Positions 1-13,117 of a DNA stretch of 64,000 bases are shown one piece after another. The DNA comes from an uncultured Amylibacter sp. Its GTDB lineage: Bacteria; Pseudomonadota; Alphaproteobacteria; Rhodobacterales; Rhodobacteraceae. Position 1 is the stretch's first letter; every line of letters starts with the position of its first letter. The stretch spans positions 198,001 to 262,000 of the forward strand of contig CAJIZV010000003.1 of NCBI GenBank assembly GCA_905181935.1, given 5' to 3'. A program made the position numbers and the translations under genes. The notes under the pieces were generated by a model. It made no database searches and was not told where the DNA came from. It saw only the letters and a list, made by a program, of their open reading frames with translations.

Positions 1-150
1 GTTCGTGGCATTACTGGTCTAGGCTTAAAAGAAGCTAAAGATCTTGTAGAAGCTGGTGGAAAAGCTGTTAAAGAGGGTATCTCTAAGTCAGAAGCTGAAG
101 AACTAAAAGCGCAACTTGAAGCAGTTGGTGCAGAAGTAGAATTAAAGTAA
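1..150 (+). CDS. rplL: 50S ribosomal protein L7/L12, C-terminal part (5' end outside window)
   Basis: The first 150 bases read in frame 1 to a TAA stop and give the last 49 residues of L7/L12. They include the C-terminal domain segment [17 protein letters not shown], which binds translation factors such as EF-G and EF-Tu on the ribosomal stalk. The remainder of the gene lies left of the window. Position directly before rpoB is the standard rplJL-rpoBC arrangement. The identification is firm; only the start is missing. Confidence 0.95.
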   Translation, partial: VRGITGLGLKEAKDLVEAGGKAVKEGISKSEAEELKAQLEAVGAEVELK

Positions 151-179
151 TTAATACGCCTTAGGGCGTAATTATTGTA

Positions 180-208
180 GGCTGGCTCCGCACTTTGTGG
201 GGTCAGCC
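180..208 (+). other. Hairpin in the rplL-rpoB spacer
   Basis: An imperfect stem starts with GGCTG (180-184) pairing with CAGCC (204-208), and an inner CAC/GTG pair closes a TTT loop. No T-tract follows, so this is not a simple intrinsic terminator. In E. coli the same spacer carries a partial terminator and an RNase III site; an equivalent role here is inference. Confidence 0.4.
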
Positions 209-211
209 GCT

Positions 212-256
212 CCTGTCTTAAAGAGAGCCTTCAAATAAGACTTTGCTTAAGACAGG
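212..256 (+). other. Perfect 10-bp inverted repeat in the rpoB leader
   Basis: CCTGTCTTAA at 212-221 is exactly complementary to TTAAGACAGG at 247-256, with a 25-base loop. It sits between rplL and rpoB, downstream of the hairpin at 180-208. A processing site or autoregulatory leader is plausible but unproven. Confidence 0.4.
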
Positions 257-379
257 GTTCATTCGGGAGCTGGGGATGGCACCTTGGCAAGAATAGGATG
301 AGCTTTGTTTCATGTGGCCGATTGGTTTGTGATGCCCGCATAGACCATGAAGTGAACATTAGAAAAGGTGAAGACGAGC

Positions 380-3300
380 ATGGCTCAGACGCATTCAGGT
401 ATTAAACGTATCCGCAAATATTATGGTAAAATCCGTGAAGTTTTGGACATTCCAAATCTGATACAGGTTCAGAAAAGTTCTTATGATCTATTCTTGAATT
501 CTGGTGATCAATCCCAGCCCTTAGATGGCGAAGGTATTAACGCGGTTTTTCAATCGGTTTTTCCGATTAAAGATTTTAATGAGACAGCTGTTCTTGAGTA
601 CGTAAAGTATGATCTAGAAAAGCCTAAGTATGACGTTGAGGAATGCATGCAACGTGATATGACTTATTCAGCGCCGTTGAAAGTTACGTTACGCTTGATT
701 GTGTTTGACGTCGATGAAGATACAGGTGCTCGTTCTGTAAAAGATATTAAAGAACAAGACGTATTTATGGGTGATTTGCCTTTAATGACACCAAATGGTA
801 CATTCGTTGTTAATGGAACTGAGCGTGTTATCGTTTCACAGATGCATAGATCACCTGGTGTATTTTTCGACCATGATCGTGGTAAAACGCACTCTTCTGG
901 AAAATTATTGTTTGCGTCACGTATTATTCCTTACCGCGGTTCATGGTTAGACTTTGAGTTTGATGCCAAAGATGTTGTTTATGCGCGTATTGATCGTCGC
1001 CGCAAATTACCTGTGACAACATTGTTGTACGCACTTGGTTTAGACCAAGAGGCTGTTTGTGACGCGTATTATGATACCGTTGATTACAAATTTGATAAAA
1101 AGAAAAATGCATGGGTTACTAAGTTTTTCCCACAACGTGTACGTGGCACAAAGCCAACTGAAGATATTATTGATGCGAAAACGGGCAAAGTTATCGCTGA
1201 AGCTGGTTCTAAAGTCACACCACGGACTGTTAAAAAATTAATTGAAGATGGCAAAGTAATAGATATTCGTGTAGCTTTTGATGCTATTGTTGGTCGCTAT
1301 GTTTCTAAAGATATTATTAACGAAGAAACGGGTGCTATTTATGTTGAGGCCGGTGATGAATTAACTTTAGAGCACGATAAAGAAGGTGTTATTAATGGTG
1401 GTACTATCCAAGAACTATTGGAAGCAGGCATCACTAATATTCCAACTTTAGATATCGATAATATAAATGTTGGGCCATACATTCGAAATACGATGTCTGT
1501 GGACAAGAATATGGGTCGTGATACAGCCCTGATGGATATCTATCGTGTTATGCGCCCAGGTGAGCCACCAACCGTTGATGCAGCATCTGCACTTTTTGAT
1601 ACATTGTTCTTTGATTCAGAACGGTATGATTTATCAGCTGTTGGTCGTGTTAAAATGAACATGCGGTTGCAATTAGATGCAGAAGATACTCAACGTACGT
1701 TGCGAAAAGAAGATATTATTGGTGTAGTTAAAGCATTAGTTGATTTGCGTGATGGTAAAGGTGACATTGACGACATTGATCACCTTGGTAATCGCCGTGT
1801 ACGCTCAGTTGGGGAACTAATGGAAAACCAATACAGAGTTGGTTTATTGCGGATGGAGCGGGCTATTAAGGAGCGTATGTCATCTGTTGAAATAGATAAC
1901 ATTATGCCTCAAGATTTGATTAATGCTAAGCCTGCTGCTGCTGCAGTACGCGAATTCTTTGGTTCCTCACAGTTGTCACAATTTATGGACCAAACGAATC
2001 CGTTGTCTGAGGTTACGCACAAGCGCCGTTTATCAGCGCTTGGGCCAGGAGGTTTAACACGTGAACGTGCAGGTTTTGAAGTACGTGATGTCCACCCAAC
2101 TCACTATGGTCGTATGTGTCCAATTGAGACTCCAGAAGGTCCAAATATTGGTTTGATAAACTCTTTAGCTACTTTTGCGCGAGTGAATAAATACGGGTTT
2201 ATTGAGACACCATATCGCCGCGTAGATGATGGAAAAGTTACTGATGATGTTCAGTACATGTCGGCTACAGAAGAAATGCGCTACACAGTGGCTCAGGCTA
2301 ATGCTAAACTGGATGTTAATGGTAAATTTGCTAATGATTTAGTATCCACGCGCCAAGCGGGTGAATATATGCTGAATGCACCTGAAAATATCGATTATAT
2401 CGATGTTTCACCAAAACAATTAGTTTCAGTTGCTGCGTCTTTAATACCGTTTCTTGAGAATGATGATGCAAATAGAGCCTTAATGGGTTCAAATATGCAA
2501 CGACAAGCTGTTCCATTACTAAAAGCAGATGCTCCATACGTTGGTACTGGTATTGAGGAAGTCGTGGCGAGAGATTCAGGTGCTGCTATAACTGCAGCTC
2601 GTGGTGGTATAATTGATCAAGTAGATGCAATGCGAATAGTTGTTCGTGTAACAGATAATATGGATGCCGGTGATCCTGGTGTTGACATATATCGCTTGCG
2701 TAAATTTCAAAGATCAAACCAAAATACATGCATTAACCAACGCCCACTTGTTAAAGTAGGTGATCGTGTATCCCTAGGCGAAGTTATTGCTGATGGACCA
2801 TCAACAGATATTGGTGAATTGGCTTTAGGTAAAAATGTTCTTGTCGCATTTATGCCTTGGAATGGTTATAATTATGAAGATTCAATTCTGATCTCAGAAC
2901 GTATTGTTAAAGATGATGTATTTACATCTGTTCACATAGAAGAATTCGAAGTAGCAGCCCGTGATACAAAATTAGGCCCAGAAGAGATTACTCGTGATAT
3001 TCCAAACGTGGGTGAAGAGGCTTTACGTAACTTGGATGAAGCTGGAATCGTTTATATTGGTGCCGAAGTTGGTCCAGCGGATATTCTAGTTGGTAAAATT
3101 ACACCAAAGGGCGAAAGTCCAATGACACCTGAAGAGAAGTTGTTGCGCGCCATCTTTGGTGAGAAAGCATCAGATGTCCGCGATACTTCATTGCGTTTAC
3201 CACCAGGTGATTATGGTACTGTTGTCGAGGTTCGTGTATTCAATCGACATGGCATTGAAAAAGATGAACGTGCATTACAAATTGAGCGTGAAGAGGTTGA

Positions 3301-4516
3301 ACGTTTAGCGCGTGACCGTGATGACGAAGTTGGTATTCTAGATCGGAATACATATGCGCGTCTAAATTCTATGATTATGGGTAAAAAGGCTGTAAAAGGC
3401 CCTAAAGGTGTTAAAGCTGGCTCTGTAATTGATGATGATTTGTTAGAAGCTTTATCTAAAGGTCAATGGTGGCAGTTAGCATTAGAAGATGAAACTGATG
3501 CAGCCAATATGGAATCTCTTAATAAACAATACGACTTACAAAAAGGTGCACTTGAAGCACGTTTTGAAGATAAGGTTGAAAAAGTACGCCGTGGAGATGA
3601 TTTACCACCGGGTGTAATGAAGATGGTAAAGGTATTCATTGCGGTTAAGCGTAAGTTACAGCCTGGTGATAAGATGGCGGGCCGCCATGGTAATAAAGGT
3701 GTGATTTCTAAAGTTGTTCCTCAGGAAGATATGCCATTTTTAGCTGATGGTACGCCTGTTGATTTCTGTTTGAATCCTTTGGGCGTTCCATCACGTATGA
3801 ACGTTGGCCAAATTTTGGAAACGCACATGGGTTGGGCAGCTCACAATCTTGGCAAATCTATTGATCTTTCTTTAAAGGAATATCGTCGTTCAGGCGACAT
3901 GACACCTGTACAAGATGCTATGCGAATTGCGTACGGTGATGATTTATACGAAGAAGTATTAAAGGATATGCCAAAGGATAACTTCCTTGAAGCAGCGGAT
4001 AACGTAACGGATGGTGTTCCAATCGCAACGCCTGTTTTTGATGGTGCAAAAGAAGCTGACGTCAATGATATGCTTACACGTGCTGGACTGGATACATCTG
4101 GTCAGTCTATCTTGTTTGATGGGCGAACTGGTGAAGAATTCAGTCGGCCTGTTACAGTTGGTATGAAATACATCTTGAAACTTCATCACTTAGTGGATGA
4201 TAAGATTCATGCACGTTCAACGGGGCCATATTCTTTGGTCACGCAACAACCTTTGGGTGGTAAAGCTCAATTTGGTGGACAGCGTTTCGGTGAGATGGAA
4301 GTTTGGGCACTGGAAGCATATGGAGCAGCATACACGTTGCAAGAAATGCTAACTGTAAAGTCAGATGACGTTGCTGGTCGTACAAAAGTTTATGAAAGCA
4401 TCGTAAAAGGTGAAGATAATTTCGAAGCCGGTATCCCTGAAAGCTTTAACGTACTTATAAAAGAAATCCGTAGTTTGGGTCTAAATATCCAACTGCTGGA
4501 TGCGGAGACTGAGTAG
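380..4516 (+). CDS. rpoB: DNA-directed RNA polymerase subunit beta
   Basis: This is the beta subunit of RNA polymerase, 1378 aa, full length for an alphaproteobacterium. The start chosen is ATG 380 ([16 protein letters not shown]), as in relatives, with AGGTG about 10 bases upstream; an in-frame GTG at 368 would add four residues. The rifampicin pocket is of sensitive type ([23 protein letters not shown]), and GRHGNKGV and the C-terminal block contacting beta-prime are present. rpoC follows after 48 bases, so rplL-rpoB-rpoC is probably one transcription unit. Confidence 0.98.
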   Translation: MAQTHSGIKRIRKYYGKIREVLDIPNLIQVQKSSYDLFLNSGDQSQPLDGEGINAVFQSVFPIKDFNETAVLEYVKYDLEKPKYDVEECMQRDMTYSAPLKVTLRLIVFDVDEDTGARSVKDIKEQDVFMGDLPLMTPNGTFVVNGTERVIVSQMHRSPGVFFDHDRGKTHSSGKLLFASRIIPYRGSWLDFEFDAKDVVYARIDRRRKLPVTTLLYALGLDQEAVCDAYYDTVDYKFDKKKNAWVTKFFPQRVRGTKPTEDIIDAKTGKVIAEAGSKVTPRTVKKLIEDGKVIDIRVAFDAIVGRYVSKDIINEETGAIYVEAGDELTLEHDKEGVINGGTIQELLEAGITNIPTLDIDNINVGPYIRNTMSVDKNMGRDTALMDIYRVMRPGEPPTVDAASALFDTLFFDSERYDLSAVGRVKMNMRLQLDAEDTQRTLRKEDIIGVVKALVDLRDGKGDIDDIDHLGNRRVRSVGELMENQYRVGLLRMERAIKERMSSVEIDNIMPQDLINAKPAAAAVREFFGSSQLSQFMDQTNPLSEVTHKRRLSALGPGGLTRERAGFEVRDVHPTHYGRMCPIETPEGPNIGLINSLATFARVNKYGFIETPYRRVDDGKVTDDVQYMSATEEMRYTVAQANAKLDVNGKFANDLVSTRQAGEYMLNAPENIDYIDVSPKQLVSVAASLIPFLENDDANRALMGSNMQRQAVPLLKADAPYVGTGIEEVVARDSGAAITAARGGIIDQVDAMRIVVRVTDNMDAGDPGVDIYRLRKFQRSNQNTCINQRPLVKVGDRVSLGEVIADGPSTDIGELALGKNVLVAFMPWNGYNYEDSILISERIVKDDVFTSVHIEEFEVAARDTKLGPEEITRDIPNVGEEALRNLDEAGIVYIGAEVGPADILVGKITPKGESPMTPEEKLLRAIFGEKASDVRDTSLRLPPGDYGTVVEVRVFNRHGIEKDERALQIEREEVERLARDRDDEVGILDRNTYARLNSMIMGKKAVKGPKGVKAGSVIDDDLLEALSKGQWWQLALEDETDAANMESLNKQYDLQKGALEARFEDKVEKVRRGDDLPPGVMKMVKVFIAVKRKLQPGDKMAGRHGNKGVISKVVPQEDMPFLADGTPVDFCLNPLGVPSRMNVGQILETHMGWAAHNLGKSIDLSLKEYRRSGDMTPVQDAMRIAYGDDLYEEVLKDMPKDNFLEAADNVTDGVPIATPVFDGAKEADVNDMLTRAGLDTSGQSILFDGRTGEEFSRPVTVGMKYILKLHHLVDDKIHARSTGPYSLVTQQPLGGKAQFGGQRFGEMEVWALEAYGAAYTLQEMLTVKSDDVAGRTKVYESIVKGEDNFEAGIPESFNVLIKEIRSLGLNIQLLDAETE

Positions 4517-4564
4517 GCGTTCGCGCCTGCTCCTTCAACTGAACTCGAGATTAGGATCTAGAAA

Positions 4565-7500
4565 ATGAACCAAGAAATCACGAATAACCCGTTCAATCCC
4601 GTCCAGCCGCCAAAGACGTTTGATGAAATTCAAATCTCTTTAGCGTCCCCTGAGCGGATTCTATCATGGTCATTTGGCGAAATTAAAAAGCCAGAGACCA
4701 TTAACTATCGTACATTTAAGCCAGAACGGGATGGCTTGTTTTGTGCCCGAATCTTTGGCCCAATCAAAGATTACGAATGTCTGTGCGGTAAATATAAACG
4801 CATGAAATATCGTGGTGTTGTCTGCGAAAAATGTGGTGTTGAAGTTACGCTTCAAAAAGTACGTCGTGAGCGTATGGGTCATATTGATTTGGCTTCACCA
4901 GTTGCACACATTTGGTTCTTGAAGTCTTTGCCATCACGTATTGGCTTGATGCTAGATATGACATTGCGTGAATTGGAACGCGTTTTGTATTTTGAACAAT
5001 ACGTCGTTATTGAGCCAGGTCTAACTGACTTGAATTATGGTCAAATGATGTCTGAAGAAGAGTTCTTGGACGCTCAAGACATGTTCGGTGAAGATGCATT
5101 TAATGCGGGCATTGGTGCTGAAGCAATTCGTGAAATGTTATCTAACATTGATCTTGATGCTGAAGCTGATCAATTACGTGATGATTTGGCAGAAGCTACA
5201 GGTGAATTAAAGCCTAAGAAAATTATCAAGCGTTTAAAAGTTGTTGAGGCATTTATTGACTCTGGTAACCGTCCAGAATGGATGGTGATGACTGTTTTAC
5301 CAGTAATCCCACCAGAATTACGCCCATTGGTGCCATTGGATGGTGGTCGTTTTGCTACTTCTGATTTGAATGATCTATATCGCCGTGTGATTAACCGTAA
5401 CAATCGCCTTAAACGCTTAATTGAATTGCGTGCGCCTGATATTATTGTTCGTAATGAAAAACGCATGTTACAAGAATCTGTAGATGCATTATTTGATAAC
5501 GGTCGCCGTGGTCGGGTTATTACGGGTGCAAACAAGCGTGCGTTAAAATCTTTATCCGATATGTTAAAAGGTAAGCAAGGTCGCTTCCGCCAAAACTTGT
5601 TGGGTAAGCGCGTAGATTTCTCAGGACGTTCAGTTATTGTAACTGGCCCAGAATTGAAATTGCATCAGTGTGGGCTGCCTAAAAAAATGGCATTAGAATT
5701 ATTTAAGCCGTTCATTTATTCGCGCCTTGAAGCTAAGGGCTTGTCATCTACTGTAAAGCAAGCAAAGAAAATTGTTGAAAAACAGCGCCCAGAAGTATGG
5801 GATATCTTGGATGAAGTTATTCGTGAGCATCCAGTTATGCTTAACCGTGCGCCAACTTTGCATCGATTAGGTATCCAAGCATTTGAACCTGTCTTGATTG
5901 AAGGTAAAGCAATCCAATTACACCCTCTTGTTTGTTCTGCGTTTAATGCAGATTTTGATGGTGACCAAATGGCAGTACACGTACCGTTGTCTTTAGAGGC
6001 GCAGCTTGAAGCGCGTGTTTTGATGATGTCAACAAACAACGTTTTGTCTCCGGCAAATGGTAAGCCAATTATTGTTCCGTCACAGGATATGATTTTAGGC
6101 CTTTATTACATCACGCTTGAGCGTGAAGGTATGAAAGGTCAAGGTATGACATTTGCAAACCCTCAAGAGGTTGAACATGCATTAGATACTGGTGTGGTAC
6201 ATTTACACTCTAAGATTACATGCCGTGTTGAACAAGTGAACGAAGAAGGTGAACTTGTTTGGGAGCGCTTTGAAACAACTCCAGGTCGTGTTCGCTTGAG
6301 CACTGTTATGCCTTTGAATCACAAAGCGCCTTATAGTTTGATCAATAGGCTTTTGCGAAAGAAGGAAGTAGGAGAAATTATTGATAGCGTTTATCGTTAT
6401 TGCGGACAGAAAGAGTCTGTGATTTTCTGTGACCACATTATGACTTTAGGTTTCACTGAAGCTTTCAAAGCTGGTATTTCGTTTGGTAAAGACGATATGG
6501 TTATCCCAGAAACTAAATGGACGCTAGTTAACGAAACTCGTGACCAAGTAAAAGGTTTTGAACAGCAATACATGGATGGCCTGATTACTCAGGGTGAAAA
6601 GTATAATAAAGTTGTTGATGCATGGTCAAAGGTTAACGAAAAAGTAACTGATGCTATGATGGATAGTATTTCTTCCATGAAGAAGACACCTGAAGGTGCC
6701 GAAATGGAACCAAACTCTGTTTACATGATGGCTCACTCTGGTGCTCGTGGTTCTGTTACTCAGATGAAACAGCTCGGTGGTATGCGGGGTTTGATGGCTA
6801 AGCCAAATGGTGAAATCATTGAAACGCCTATTATTTCTAACTTTAAAGAAGGCTTGTCCGTTCTTGAATATTTCAACTCTACTCACGGTGCCCGTAAAGG
6901 TCTGTCTGATACAGCTTTGAAAACCGCCAACTCAGGGTATTTAACACGTCGCTTAGTTGATGTTGCACAAGATTGTATCGTTCGTGAGTGGGATTGTGGT
7001 ACTGAGAAATCAATTACAGCACGTGCCGCTGTAAATGATGGTGAAGTTGTATCATCAATGGCTGAAAGGATTCTAGGCCGTGTATTGGCTGAAGATGTAA
7101 TTCATCCTGCAACAGGCGAAGTCCTCGGCAAACGAAGTGACTTGGTTGATGAGCGTCAAGCGGATATTATTGATGCTGCAAATCTTGTTTCCTTGCAAAT
7201 ACGTTCACCACTAACTTGTGAATCAGAAGACGGTATTTGTGCTGCATGTTATGGCCGTGATTTGGCCCGTGGCCAAGGTGTTAACCCTGGTGAAGCAGTT
7301 GGAATTATTGCTGCGCAGTCTATTGGTGAACCTGGTACACAGCTAACAATGCGTACATTTCACATTGGTGGTGTTGCTCAAGGTGGCCAACAATCATTCC
7401 AAGATGCAAGCCAAGCTGGTACAATCGACATTCGTAAATCAAATGTTTTGGTTAACCGTGATGGTGAGCAAATCGTTATGGGTCGGAACGTTGAATTGGT

Positions 7501-8824
7501 TGTTATTGATGATAATGGCCAAGACGCAGTTGTACACAAAATGGACTATGGTACTAAAGTATTAGTCAAACCGGGCGATAAGATTGCTCGTGGAGACAAA
7601 TTATACGAGTGGGATCCATACACATTACCAATTATTGCTGACAAAGGTGGTATTGCAAAACTGGTCGATCTTGTTCCAGGTATATCTGTTCGTGATGTTA
7701 CTGATGATGCAACTGGGATTAGTCAGAAAATTGTTACTGACTGGCGTTCAGCACCTAAGGGTTCAGACCTGAAGCCTTCTATAATTGTTGCTGACATTAA
7801 GACTGGAGACCCTGTAATTAATAATGCTGGTAACCCAATCCAATATGCGATGTCTGTAGATGCTGTTTTATCTGTAGAGGATGGCCAAGAAATTGAAGCT
7901 GGTGATGTTGTAGCGCGCATTCCTCGTGAAGGTGCTAAGACAAAAGACATTACAGGTGGTCTGCCACGTGTTGCTGAATTGTTTGAAGCGCGACGTCCAA
8001 AAGATCATGCAATTATTTCTGAAATGGATGGTTATGTTGAGTTTGGGCGTGACTTCAAAAATAAGCGTCGCGTAAATGTTGTTTCTATAGATGATGCAGA
8101 AATTAAAACAGAGTACATGGTTCCTAAAGGTAAGCATATTCCTGTACAAGAAGGTGATTTTATCCAAAAGGGTGAATACATCATGGACGGGAATCCAGCA
8201 CCACATGACATCTTGAATATTATGGGTGTAGAAGCTTTGGCTGACTATATGATTGATGAAGTTCAAGACGTCTATCGTCTTCAAGGTGTTAAGATTAACG
8301 ATAAACACATTGAAGTTATAGTGCGTCAAATGCTTCAGAAGTGGGAAATCGCTACAAGTGGAGGTACAACACTACTTAAAGGTGAGCAAGTTGATAAAGC
8401 TGAATTCGACGAAGCAAACCAGAAAGCAGTAGACGCAGGGCGTGAGCCAGCTACAGGTGGTCCTATTCTTTTGGGTATTACTAAAGCTTCACTACAAACA
8501 CGTTCATTCATCTCAGCGGCTTCTTTCCAAGAAACAACTCGTGTTCTTACAGATGCAGCTACACGTGGTAAAAAGGACAAGTTAATTGGCCTGAAGGAAA
8601 ATGTTATTGTAGGGCGCTTAATTCCGGCGGGTACTGGTGGCGCATTCCACCAAATTAAGAAAATTGCATCTGATCGTGATGCAATTATCATTGAAGATAA
8701 ACGTGCAGCAGCGGAAGAAGCAGCAGCTCTAATGGCTCCTGTAGCATCTGATCTGGATGTTAATTCAGTATTTAGTATTCCAGTAGAAGATGTTGCTAAC
8801 AATCAAAATAATGAAGATGCATAA
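4565..8824 (+). CDS. rpoC: DNA-directed RNA polymerase subunit beta-prime
   Basis: This is the beta-prime subunit, 1419 aa and full length. The N-terminal zinc-binding cysteines (CLCGKY and CEKCGVEV) are present near residues 75-95. The catalytic magnesium motif [16 protein letters not shown] lies near residue 460. The bridge-helix region and the C-terminal [19 protein letters not shown] block are intact. It lies 48 bases after rpoB and ends the operon at a clear intrinsic terminator (8863-8886). Confidence 0.98.
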   Translation: MNQEITNNPFNPVQPPKTFDEIQISLASPERILSWSFGEIKKPETINYRTFKPERDGLFCARIFGPIKDYECLCGKYKRMKYRGVVCEKCGVEVTLQKVRRERMGHIDLASPVAHIWFLKSLPSRIGLMLDMTLRELERVLYFEQYVVIEPGLTDLNYGQMMSEEEFLDAQDMFGEDAFNAGIGAEAIREMLSNIDLDAEADQLRDDLAEATGELKPKKIIKRLKVVEAFIDSGNRPEWMVMTVLPVIPPELRPLVPLDGGRFATSDLNDLYRRVINRNNRLKRLIELRAPDIIVRNEKRMLQESVDALFDNGRRGRVITGANKRALKSLSDMLKGKQGRFRQNLLGKRVDFSGRSVIVTGPELKLHQCGLPKKMALELFKPFIYSRLEAKGLSSTVKQAKKIVEKQRPEVWDILDEVIREHPVMLNRAPTLHRLGIQAFEPVLIEGKAIQLHPLVCSAFNADFDGDQMAVHVPLSLEAQLEARVLMMSTNNVLSPANGKPIIVPSQDMILGLYYITLEREGMKGQGMTFANPQEVEHALDTGVVHLHSKITCRVEQVNEEGELVWERFETTPGRVRLSTVMPLNHKAPYSLINRLLRKKEVGEIIDSVYRYCGQKESVIFCDHIMTLGFTEAFKAGISFGKDDMVIPETKWTLVNETRDQVKGFEQQYMDGLITQGEKYNKVVDAWSKVNEKVTDAMMDSISSMKKTPEGAEMEPNSVYMMAHSGARGSVTQMKQLGGMRGLMAKPNGEIIETPIISNFKEGLSVLEYFNSTHGARKGLSDTALKTANSGYLTRRLVDVAQDCIVREWDCGTEKSITARAAVNDGEVVSSMAERILGRVLAEDVIHPATGEVLGKRSDLVDERQADIIDAANLVSLQIRSPLTCESEDGICAACYGRDLARGQGVNPGEAVGIIAAQSIGEPGTQLTMRTFHIGGVAQGGQQSFQDASQAGTIDIRKSNVLVNRDGEQIVMGRNVELVVIDDNGQDAVVHKMDYGTKVLVKPGDKIARGDKLYEWDPYTLPIIADKGGIAKLVDLVPGISVRDVTDDATGISQKIVTDWRSAPKGSDLKPSIIVADIKTGDPVINNAGNPIQYAMSVDAVLSVEDGQEIEAGDVVARIPREGAKTKDITGGLPRVAELFEARRPKDHAIISEMDGYVEFGRDFKNKRRVNVVSIDDAEIKTEYMVPKGKHIPVQEGDFIQKGEYIMDGNPAPHDILNIMGVEALADYMIDEVQDVYRLQGVKINDKHIEVIVRQMLQKWEIATSGGTTLLKGEQVDKAEFDEANQKAVDAGREPATGGPILLGITKASLQTRSFISAASFQETTRVLTDAATRGKKDKLIGLKENVIVGRLIPAGTGGAFHQIKKIASDRDAIIIEDKRAAAEEAAALMAPVASDLDVNSVFSIPVEDVANNQNNEDA

Positions 8825-8862
8825 TATTTTAATTATATGTTAAGATTATAAAATCAAAAAAG

Positions 8863-8886
8863 GCCCCATTAAGGTGGGGCTTTTTT
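8863..8886 (+). terminator. Intrinsic terminator after rpoC
   Basis: GCCCCA (8863-8868) pairs with TGGGGC (8875-8880) and is followed by TTTTTT. An A-run upstream (AAAAAA before the stem) gives a T-tract on the other strand, so it could also stop the convergent phosphatase gene. The stem is short but GC-rich. Confidence 0.85.
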
Positions 8887-8971
8887 ATTAAAATTTGTGC
8901 CAATATACAAAGTGAGCATATAAATATATTAATAAGTGTAATTAAAAATTTCAGAACTTTAAATTTGGTCT

Positions 8972-9730
8972 TTATTTTGAAACTTTATGTTTGATTTCAA
9001 TCCGGCCGTGTTGAGTTACTTCCCATATATCGGCACCAATCGTTACTACAGCAGAGAGTTTATCACCCCAAGCGGCACCTGTATCAATATTTACGCGATT
9101 ACCGTAATGAGTGATCTCTTTAACTATTGTATGGCCATGTAATATTAATTTTGCAGCTTTCTTTGGATTGTCTAGCCAGTTTTCTCTAATCCAGACCATG
9201 TCATCTTCAGTTTGGTTATTTAGGGGACGATCAAGGTTTATGCCCGCATGAACAAAAAATATATCATTAGTTTCATAAAATAATGGGAGCTCTTGGATAA
9301 ACTTTACATGAGACTCTGGAATAGCTTTTTTAGCCATTATAAGTATATCGTCCAAACATTCATGGTAGTTCTCAGGAACAATTACCCCGTATGATGCTAA
9401 TGTTTCAATTCCACCAATTCGGTGATGAAGCCAGCTGTAGTCTGGTTTGAGGTGAGGATCATGGCGATGAGGATCATCAAGAAACCACTGCATTAAGCGG
9501 TCATGATTACCTTTTATGACTTCCCAAGGAAAACCTTTTGCAATTCCGTGCATTAAGTAGTCAATTGTACCCTTACTATTTGGGCCGCGATCAATTAGGT
9601 CGCCAATATGAATAACTTTATATGACGTCGCATTCGATTTTTCAAAATCGGCTATGATTAATGTATGTACTCTTCGGAGTTGCTCTAAATCGCCATGAAT
9701 ATCGCCAACGGCGTAAGTAAGGTGTGTCAT
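8972..9730 (-). CDS. Metallophosphoesterase, PPP-type serine/threonine phosphatase or ApaH-like
   Basis: This 252-aa protein belongs to the calcineurin-like PPP superfamily. It shows the metal-binding series GDIHGD (about 9-14), GDLIDRGPNS (about 43-52), GNHD (about 74-77) and HGHT near residue 200. Members dephosphorylate phosphoproteins or cleave diadenosine tetraphosphate; which applies is not decidable here. The start chosen is the ATG at 9730, because MTHLTYAVGDIHGD fits the family; the open frame extends to 9778, and neither start has a good ribosome-binding site. It is a single gene convergent with rpoC and divergent from rpsL. Confidence 0.8.
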   Translation of the reverse strand: MTHLTYAVGDIHGDLEQLRRVHTLIIADFEKSNATSYKVIHIGDLIDRGPNSKGTIDYLMHGIAKGFPWEVIKGNHDRLMQWFLDDPHRHDPHLKPDYSWLHHRIGGIETLASYGVIVPENYHECLDDILIMAKKAIPESHVKFIQELPLFYETNDIFFVHAGINLDRPLNNQTEDDMVWIRENWLDNPKKAAKLILHGHTIVKEITHYGNRVNIDTGAAWGDKLSAVVTIGADIWEVTQHGRIEIKHKVSK

Positions 9731-10085
9731 ATTTATTGTATATATGTACAATGTTTTTCTTACAAGCAGCGCTGTCATGGATTCGGTAAATTATATTCAT
9801 GTGAATTATTTACATAACTTTTTTAGCTGAAAAGAAGCTTTGTTTTTAAGTTTCCTTTCGCCACTGTTGACACTAAACCCGACTCCCCTTATAGCCGCGT
9901 TACTTGATACTAAAAGTTTGCTTTTGTTATCATACAAGCCACAAATTGGCAGTCACGATCCAGGCGAAAGTCTTGATCCTCTGGAATTTATCGTTTCGAG
10001 CTAATGATGGTTCGCGACGGTTTCAGGTGCATGATCAGAGATTATGTGCCTATTTTGTTTGAAACGGTAAGATGGGGAACCCAAA
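9731..10085 (+). promoter_or_regulatory. Promoter region of the rpsL-rpsG-fusA-tuf operon
   Basis: This 355-base gap holds TTGACA at 9867-9872, a 17-base spacer, and TATAGC at 9890-9895. That is a good sigma-70-type match and lies about 190 bases before rpsL, leaving a long leader. It probably drives the str operon. No RNA gene or convincing ORF was seen; open frames overlapping the leader do not resemble a protein. Confidence 0.65.
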
Positions 10086-10457
10086 ATGCCAACAATACAA
10101 CAGCTGATCCGCAAGCCGCGCCAGCCAAAAGTCAAACGCTCCAAGTCACAGCACTTGGAATCATGCCCGCAAAAGCGCGGCGTATGTACACGTGTTTATA
10201 CAACTACACCTAAAAAGCCGAACTCTGCGATGCGTAAAGTTGCAAAGGTTCGTTTAACAAATGGTTTTGAGGTTATCTCTTACATTCCTGGCGAAAGCCA
10301 CAATCTGCAAGAACACTCTGTTGTTTTAATCCGCGGTGGCCGTGTAAAAGACCTTCCAGGTGTTCGTTATCACATCTTGCGCGGTGTTTTAGATACCCAA
10401 GGTGTAAAAGATCGTAAGCAACGTCGTTCCAAATACGGCGCGAAAAAACCGAAATAA
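10086..10457 (+). CDS. rpsL: 30S ribosomal protein S12
   Basis: S12 (123 aa, full length) sits in the decoding centre and monitors codon-anticodon pairing. The streptomycin-relevant segments [10 protein letters not shown] (lysines 43 and 44) and [13 protein letters not shown] (lysine 88) are wild type, predicting streptomycin sensitivity at this target. It is the first gene of the str operon (rpsL-rpsG-fusA-tuf), with rpsG 12 bases downstream. Confidence 0.98.
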   Translation: MPTIQQLIRKPRQPKVKRSKSQHLESCPQKRGVCTRVYTTTPKKPNSAMRKVAKVRLTNGFEVISYIPGESHNLQEHSVVLIRGGRVKDLPGVRYHILRGVLDTQGVKDRKQRRSKYGAKKPK

Positions 10458-10463
10458 GGGTAG

Positions 10464-10940
<477 letters not shown>

Positions 10941-10961
10941 TAAAGAAAAGGACGCAAGTAG

Positions 10962-13079
10962 ATGGCACGCGAATACCCTCTCGAACTATATCGCAACTTT
11001 GGCATTATTGCTCACATTGATGCAGGTAAGACGACTTGTTCAGAACGTATTCTTTACTACACTGGTAAAGAGCATAACATCGGAGAAGTTCATGATGGCG
11101 CAGCCACTATGGATTGGATGGAGCAAGAGCAAGAGCGTGGCATAACAATCACGTCTGCTGCTACGACTACTTTTTGGGAGCGTACTGAAAACGGCACAAC
11201 TCCAACTTCAGCAAAGCACCGCTTAAATATCATCGACACACCGGGTCACGTTGACTTTACAATTGAAGTTGAGCGTTCATTGGCTGTTTTAGATGGTGCG
11301 GTTTGCGTGCTTGATGCCAATGCCGGTGTTGAGCCTCAGACAGAAACTGTCTGGCGCCAAGCTGACCGTTACAAAGTTCCTCGTATGGTTTTTGTAAATA
11401 AAATGGACAAAATTGGTGCTGACTTTTTTAAGTGTGTAGAGATGGTTGAAGACCGTACTGGTGCTTCTGCTATTCCTGTATCATTTCCAATTGGTGCTGA
11501 AACAGAACTTGAAGGCTTGGTTGACTTGGTTACGATGGAGGAATGGTTATGGGAAGGCGAAGATCTTGGCGCGAGCTGGATTAAAGCACCTATCCGTGAA
11601 AGTTTGCAGGAAGTTGCTGCTAAATGGCGTAATGTACTTGTTGAAGCAGCTGTTGAAATGGATGATGATGCAATGGAGGCCTACCTTGAAGGTACAGAGC
11701 CAGACGTTGATGCGTTGCGTATATTAATTCGTAAGGGCTGCTTGTCTCTAACTTTTGTGCCCGTCTTGGGTGGCTCAGCCTTTAAAAATAAAGGTGTTCA
11801 ATCACTATTGAACGCAGTTATTGATTATTTACCATCCCCTCTAGATGTTGTTGATTATATGGGTTTTAAGCCGGGCGATGAAACAGAGACACGTGAGATT
11901 GCACGACGTGCTGATGACAATATGGCATTTTCTGGTCTGGCATTTAAGATTATGAATGATCCATTTGTTGGTTCTCTAACGTTCACACGTATTTATTCTG
12001 GTACGTTGACCAAAGGCGACACGATGCTGAACTCTACAAAGGGTAAAAAAGAACGTGTCGGTCGTATGATGATGATGCACTCAATAGATCGTGAAGAGAT
12101 TACGGAAGGTTTCGCTGGAGATATTATAGCGCTTGCTGGTTTAAAAGACACCACTACGGGTGATACTATTTGTGCTGTGAACGATCCTGTTATTTTGGAG
12201 ACAATGACGTTTCCAGAGCCAGTGATTGAGATTGCTGTTGAACCAAAAACAAAAGCTGACCAAGAGAAAATGTCAACTGGGCTTGCTCGTTTAGCTGCTG
12301 AAGATCCTTCATTCCGTGTTGAAACAGATATCGAATCTGGTCAAACAATAATGAAGGGCATGGGTGAATTGCACTTGGATATTTTAGTCGATCGTTTGCG
12401 CCGTGAATTTAAAGTTGAAGCCAATATTGGTGCACCACAAGTTGCTTACCGTGAAACGATTTCACATGAAGCAGAAATTTCTTACACCCATAAAAAGCAA
12501 TCAGGTGGTTCAGGTCAGTACGCTGAAGTTAAAATGGTTATAATTCCGACAGAACCTGGTGAAGGTTTTAGTTTTGAGTCTAAGATTGTTGGTGGTTCTA
12601 TTCCCAAAGAATATATCCCAGGCGTTCAAAAAGGTATCGAATCTGTGATGGACAGCGGCCCGTTGGCTGGATTCCCCGTAATTGATTTTAAAGTAGAATT
12701 GATTGATGGTAAGTACCATGATGTTGACTCAAGTGTTATGGCGTTTGAAATTGCTGGACGTATGGGTATGCGCGAAGGTATGCGTAAAGCCGGTGCTAAA
12801 ATGCTAGAGCCAATCATGAAGGTGGAAGTTATAACACCTGAAGAATACACTGGTGGTATCATCGGTGATCTAACATCTCGTCGAGGTATGATTCAGGGGC
12901 AAGATACTCGTGGGAATGCAATTGCAATTGACGCCGCAGTGCCACTGGCAAATATGTTTGGGTACATTAACAACCTTCGTTCTATGTCTTCTGGACGTGC
13001 GAACTTTACCATGCAGTTCAGCCACTATGATGCTGTTCCAAGCAATATTTCTGAAGAAATCCAGGCGAAATTCGCCTGA
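10962..13079 (+). CDS. fusA: Elongation factor G
   Basis: EF-G (705 aa) is the translocation GTPase. The G1 motif AHIDAGKTT, the G3 motif DTPGHVDFT and the G4 motif NKMDK are present in the first 150 residues, followed by domains II-V including RGMIQGQ and the C-terminal [10 protein letters not shown] segment. AAAGGA precedes the ATG at 10962. It is the third gene of the str operon, and tuf follows after 56 bases. A single canonical copy is seen; nothing suggests the mitochondrial-type EF-G2 paralogue. Confidence 0.98.
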   Translation: MAREYPLELYRNFGIIAHIDAGKTTCSERILYYTGKEHNIGEVHDGAATMDWMEQEQERGITITSAATTTFWERTENGTTPTSAKHRLNIIDTPGHVDFTIEVERSLAVLDGAVCVLDANAGVEPQTETVWRQADRYKVPRMVFVNKMDKIGADFFKCVEMVEDRTGASAIPVSFPIGAETELEGLVDLVTMEEWLWEGEDLGASWIKAPIRESLQEVAAKWRNVLVEAAVEMDDDAMEAYLEGTEPDVDALRILIRKGCLSLTFVPVLGGSAFKNKGVQSLLNAVIDYLPSPLDVVDYMGFKPGDETETREIARRADDNMAFSGLAFKIMNDPFVGSLTFTRIYSGTLTKGDTMLNSTKGKKERVGRMMMMHSIDREEITEGFAGDIIALAGLKDTTTGDTICAVNDPVILETMTFPEPVIEIAVEPKTKADQEKMSTGLARLAAEDPSFRVETDIESGQTIMKGMGELHLDILVDRLRREFKVEANIGAPQVAYRETISHEAEISYTHKKQSGGSGQYAEVKMVIIPTEPGEGFSFESKIVGGSIPKEYIPGVQKGIESVMDSGPLAGFPVIDFKVELIDGKYHDVDSSVMAFEIAGRMGMREGMRKAGAKMLEPIMKVEVITPEEYTGGIIGDLTSRRGMIQGQDTRGNAIAIDAAVPLANMFGYINNLRSMSSGRANFTMQFSHYDAVPSNISEEIQAKFA

Positions 13080-13117
13080 TCTGAAACTAACAGGTCAGGC
13101 ATCGCCGACCGACTTAA

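Noticed and set aside
10004-10213. 69-codon open frame overlapping the rpsL leader and start
   Set aside because: It overlaps rpsL in another frame and its translation resembles no protein.
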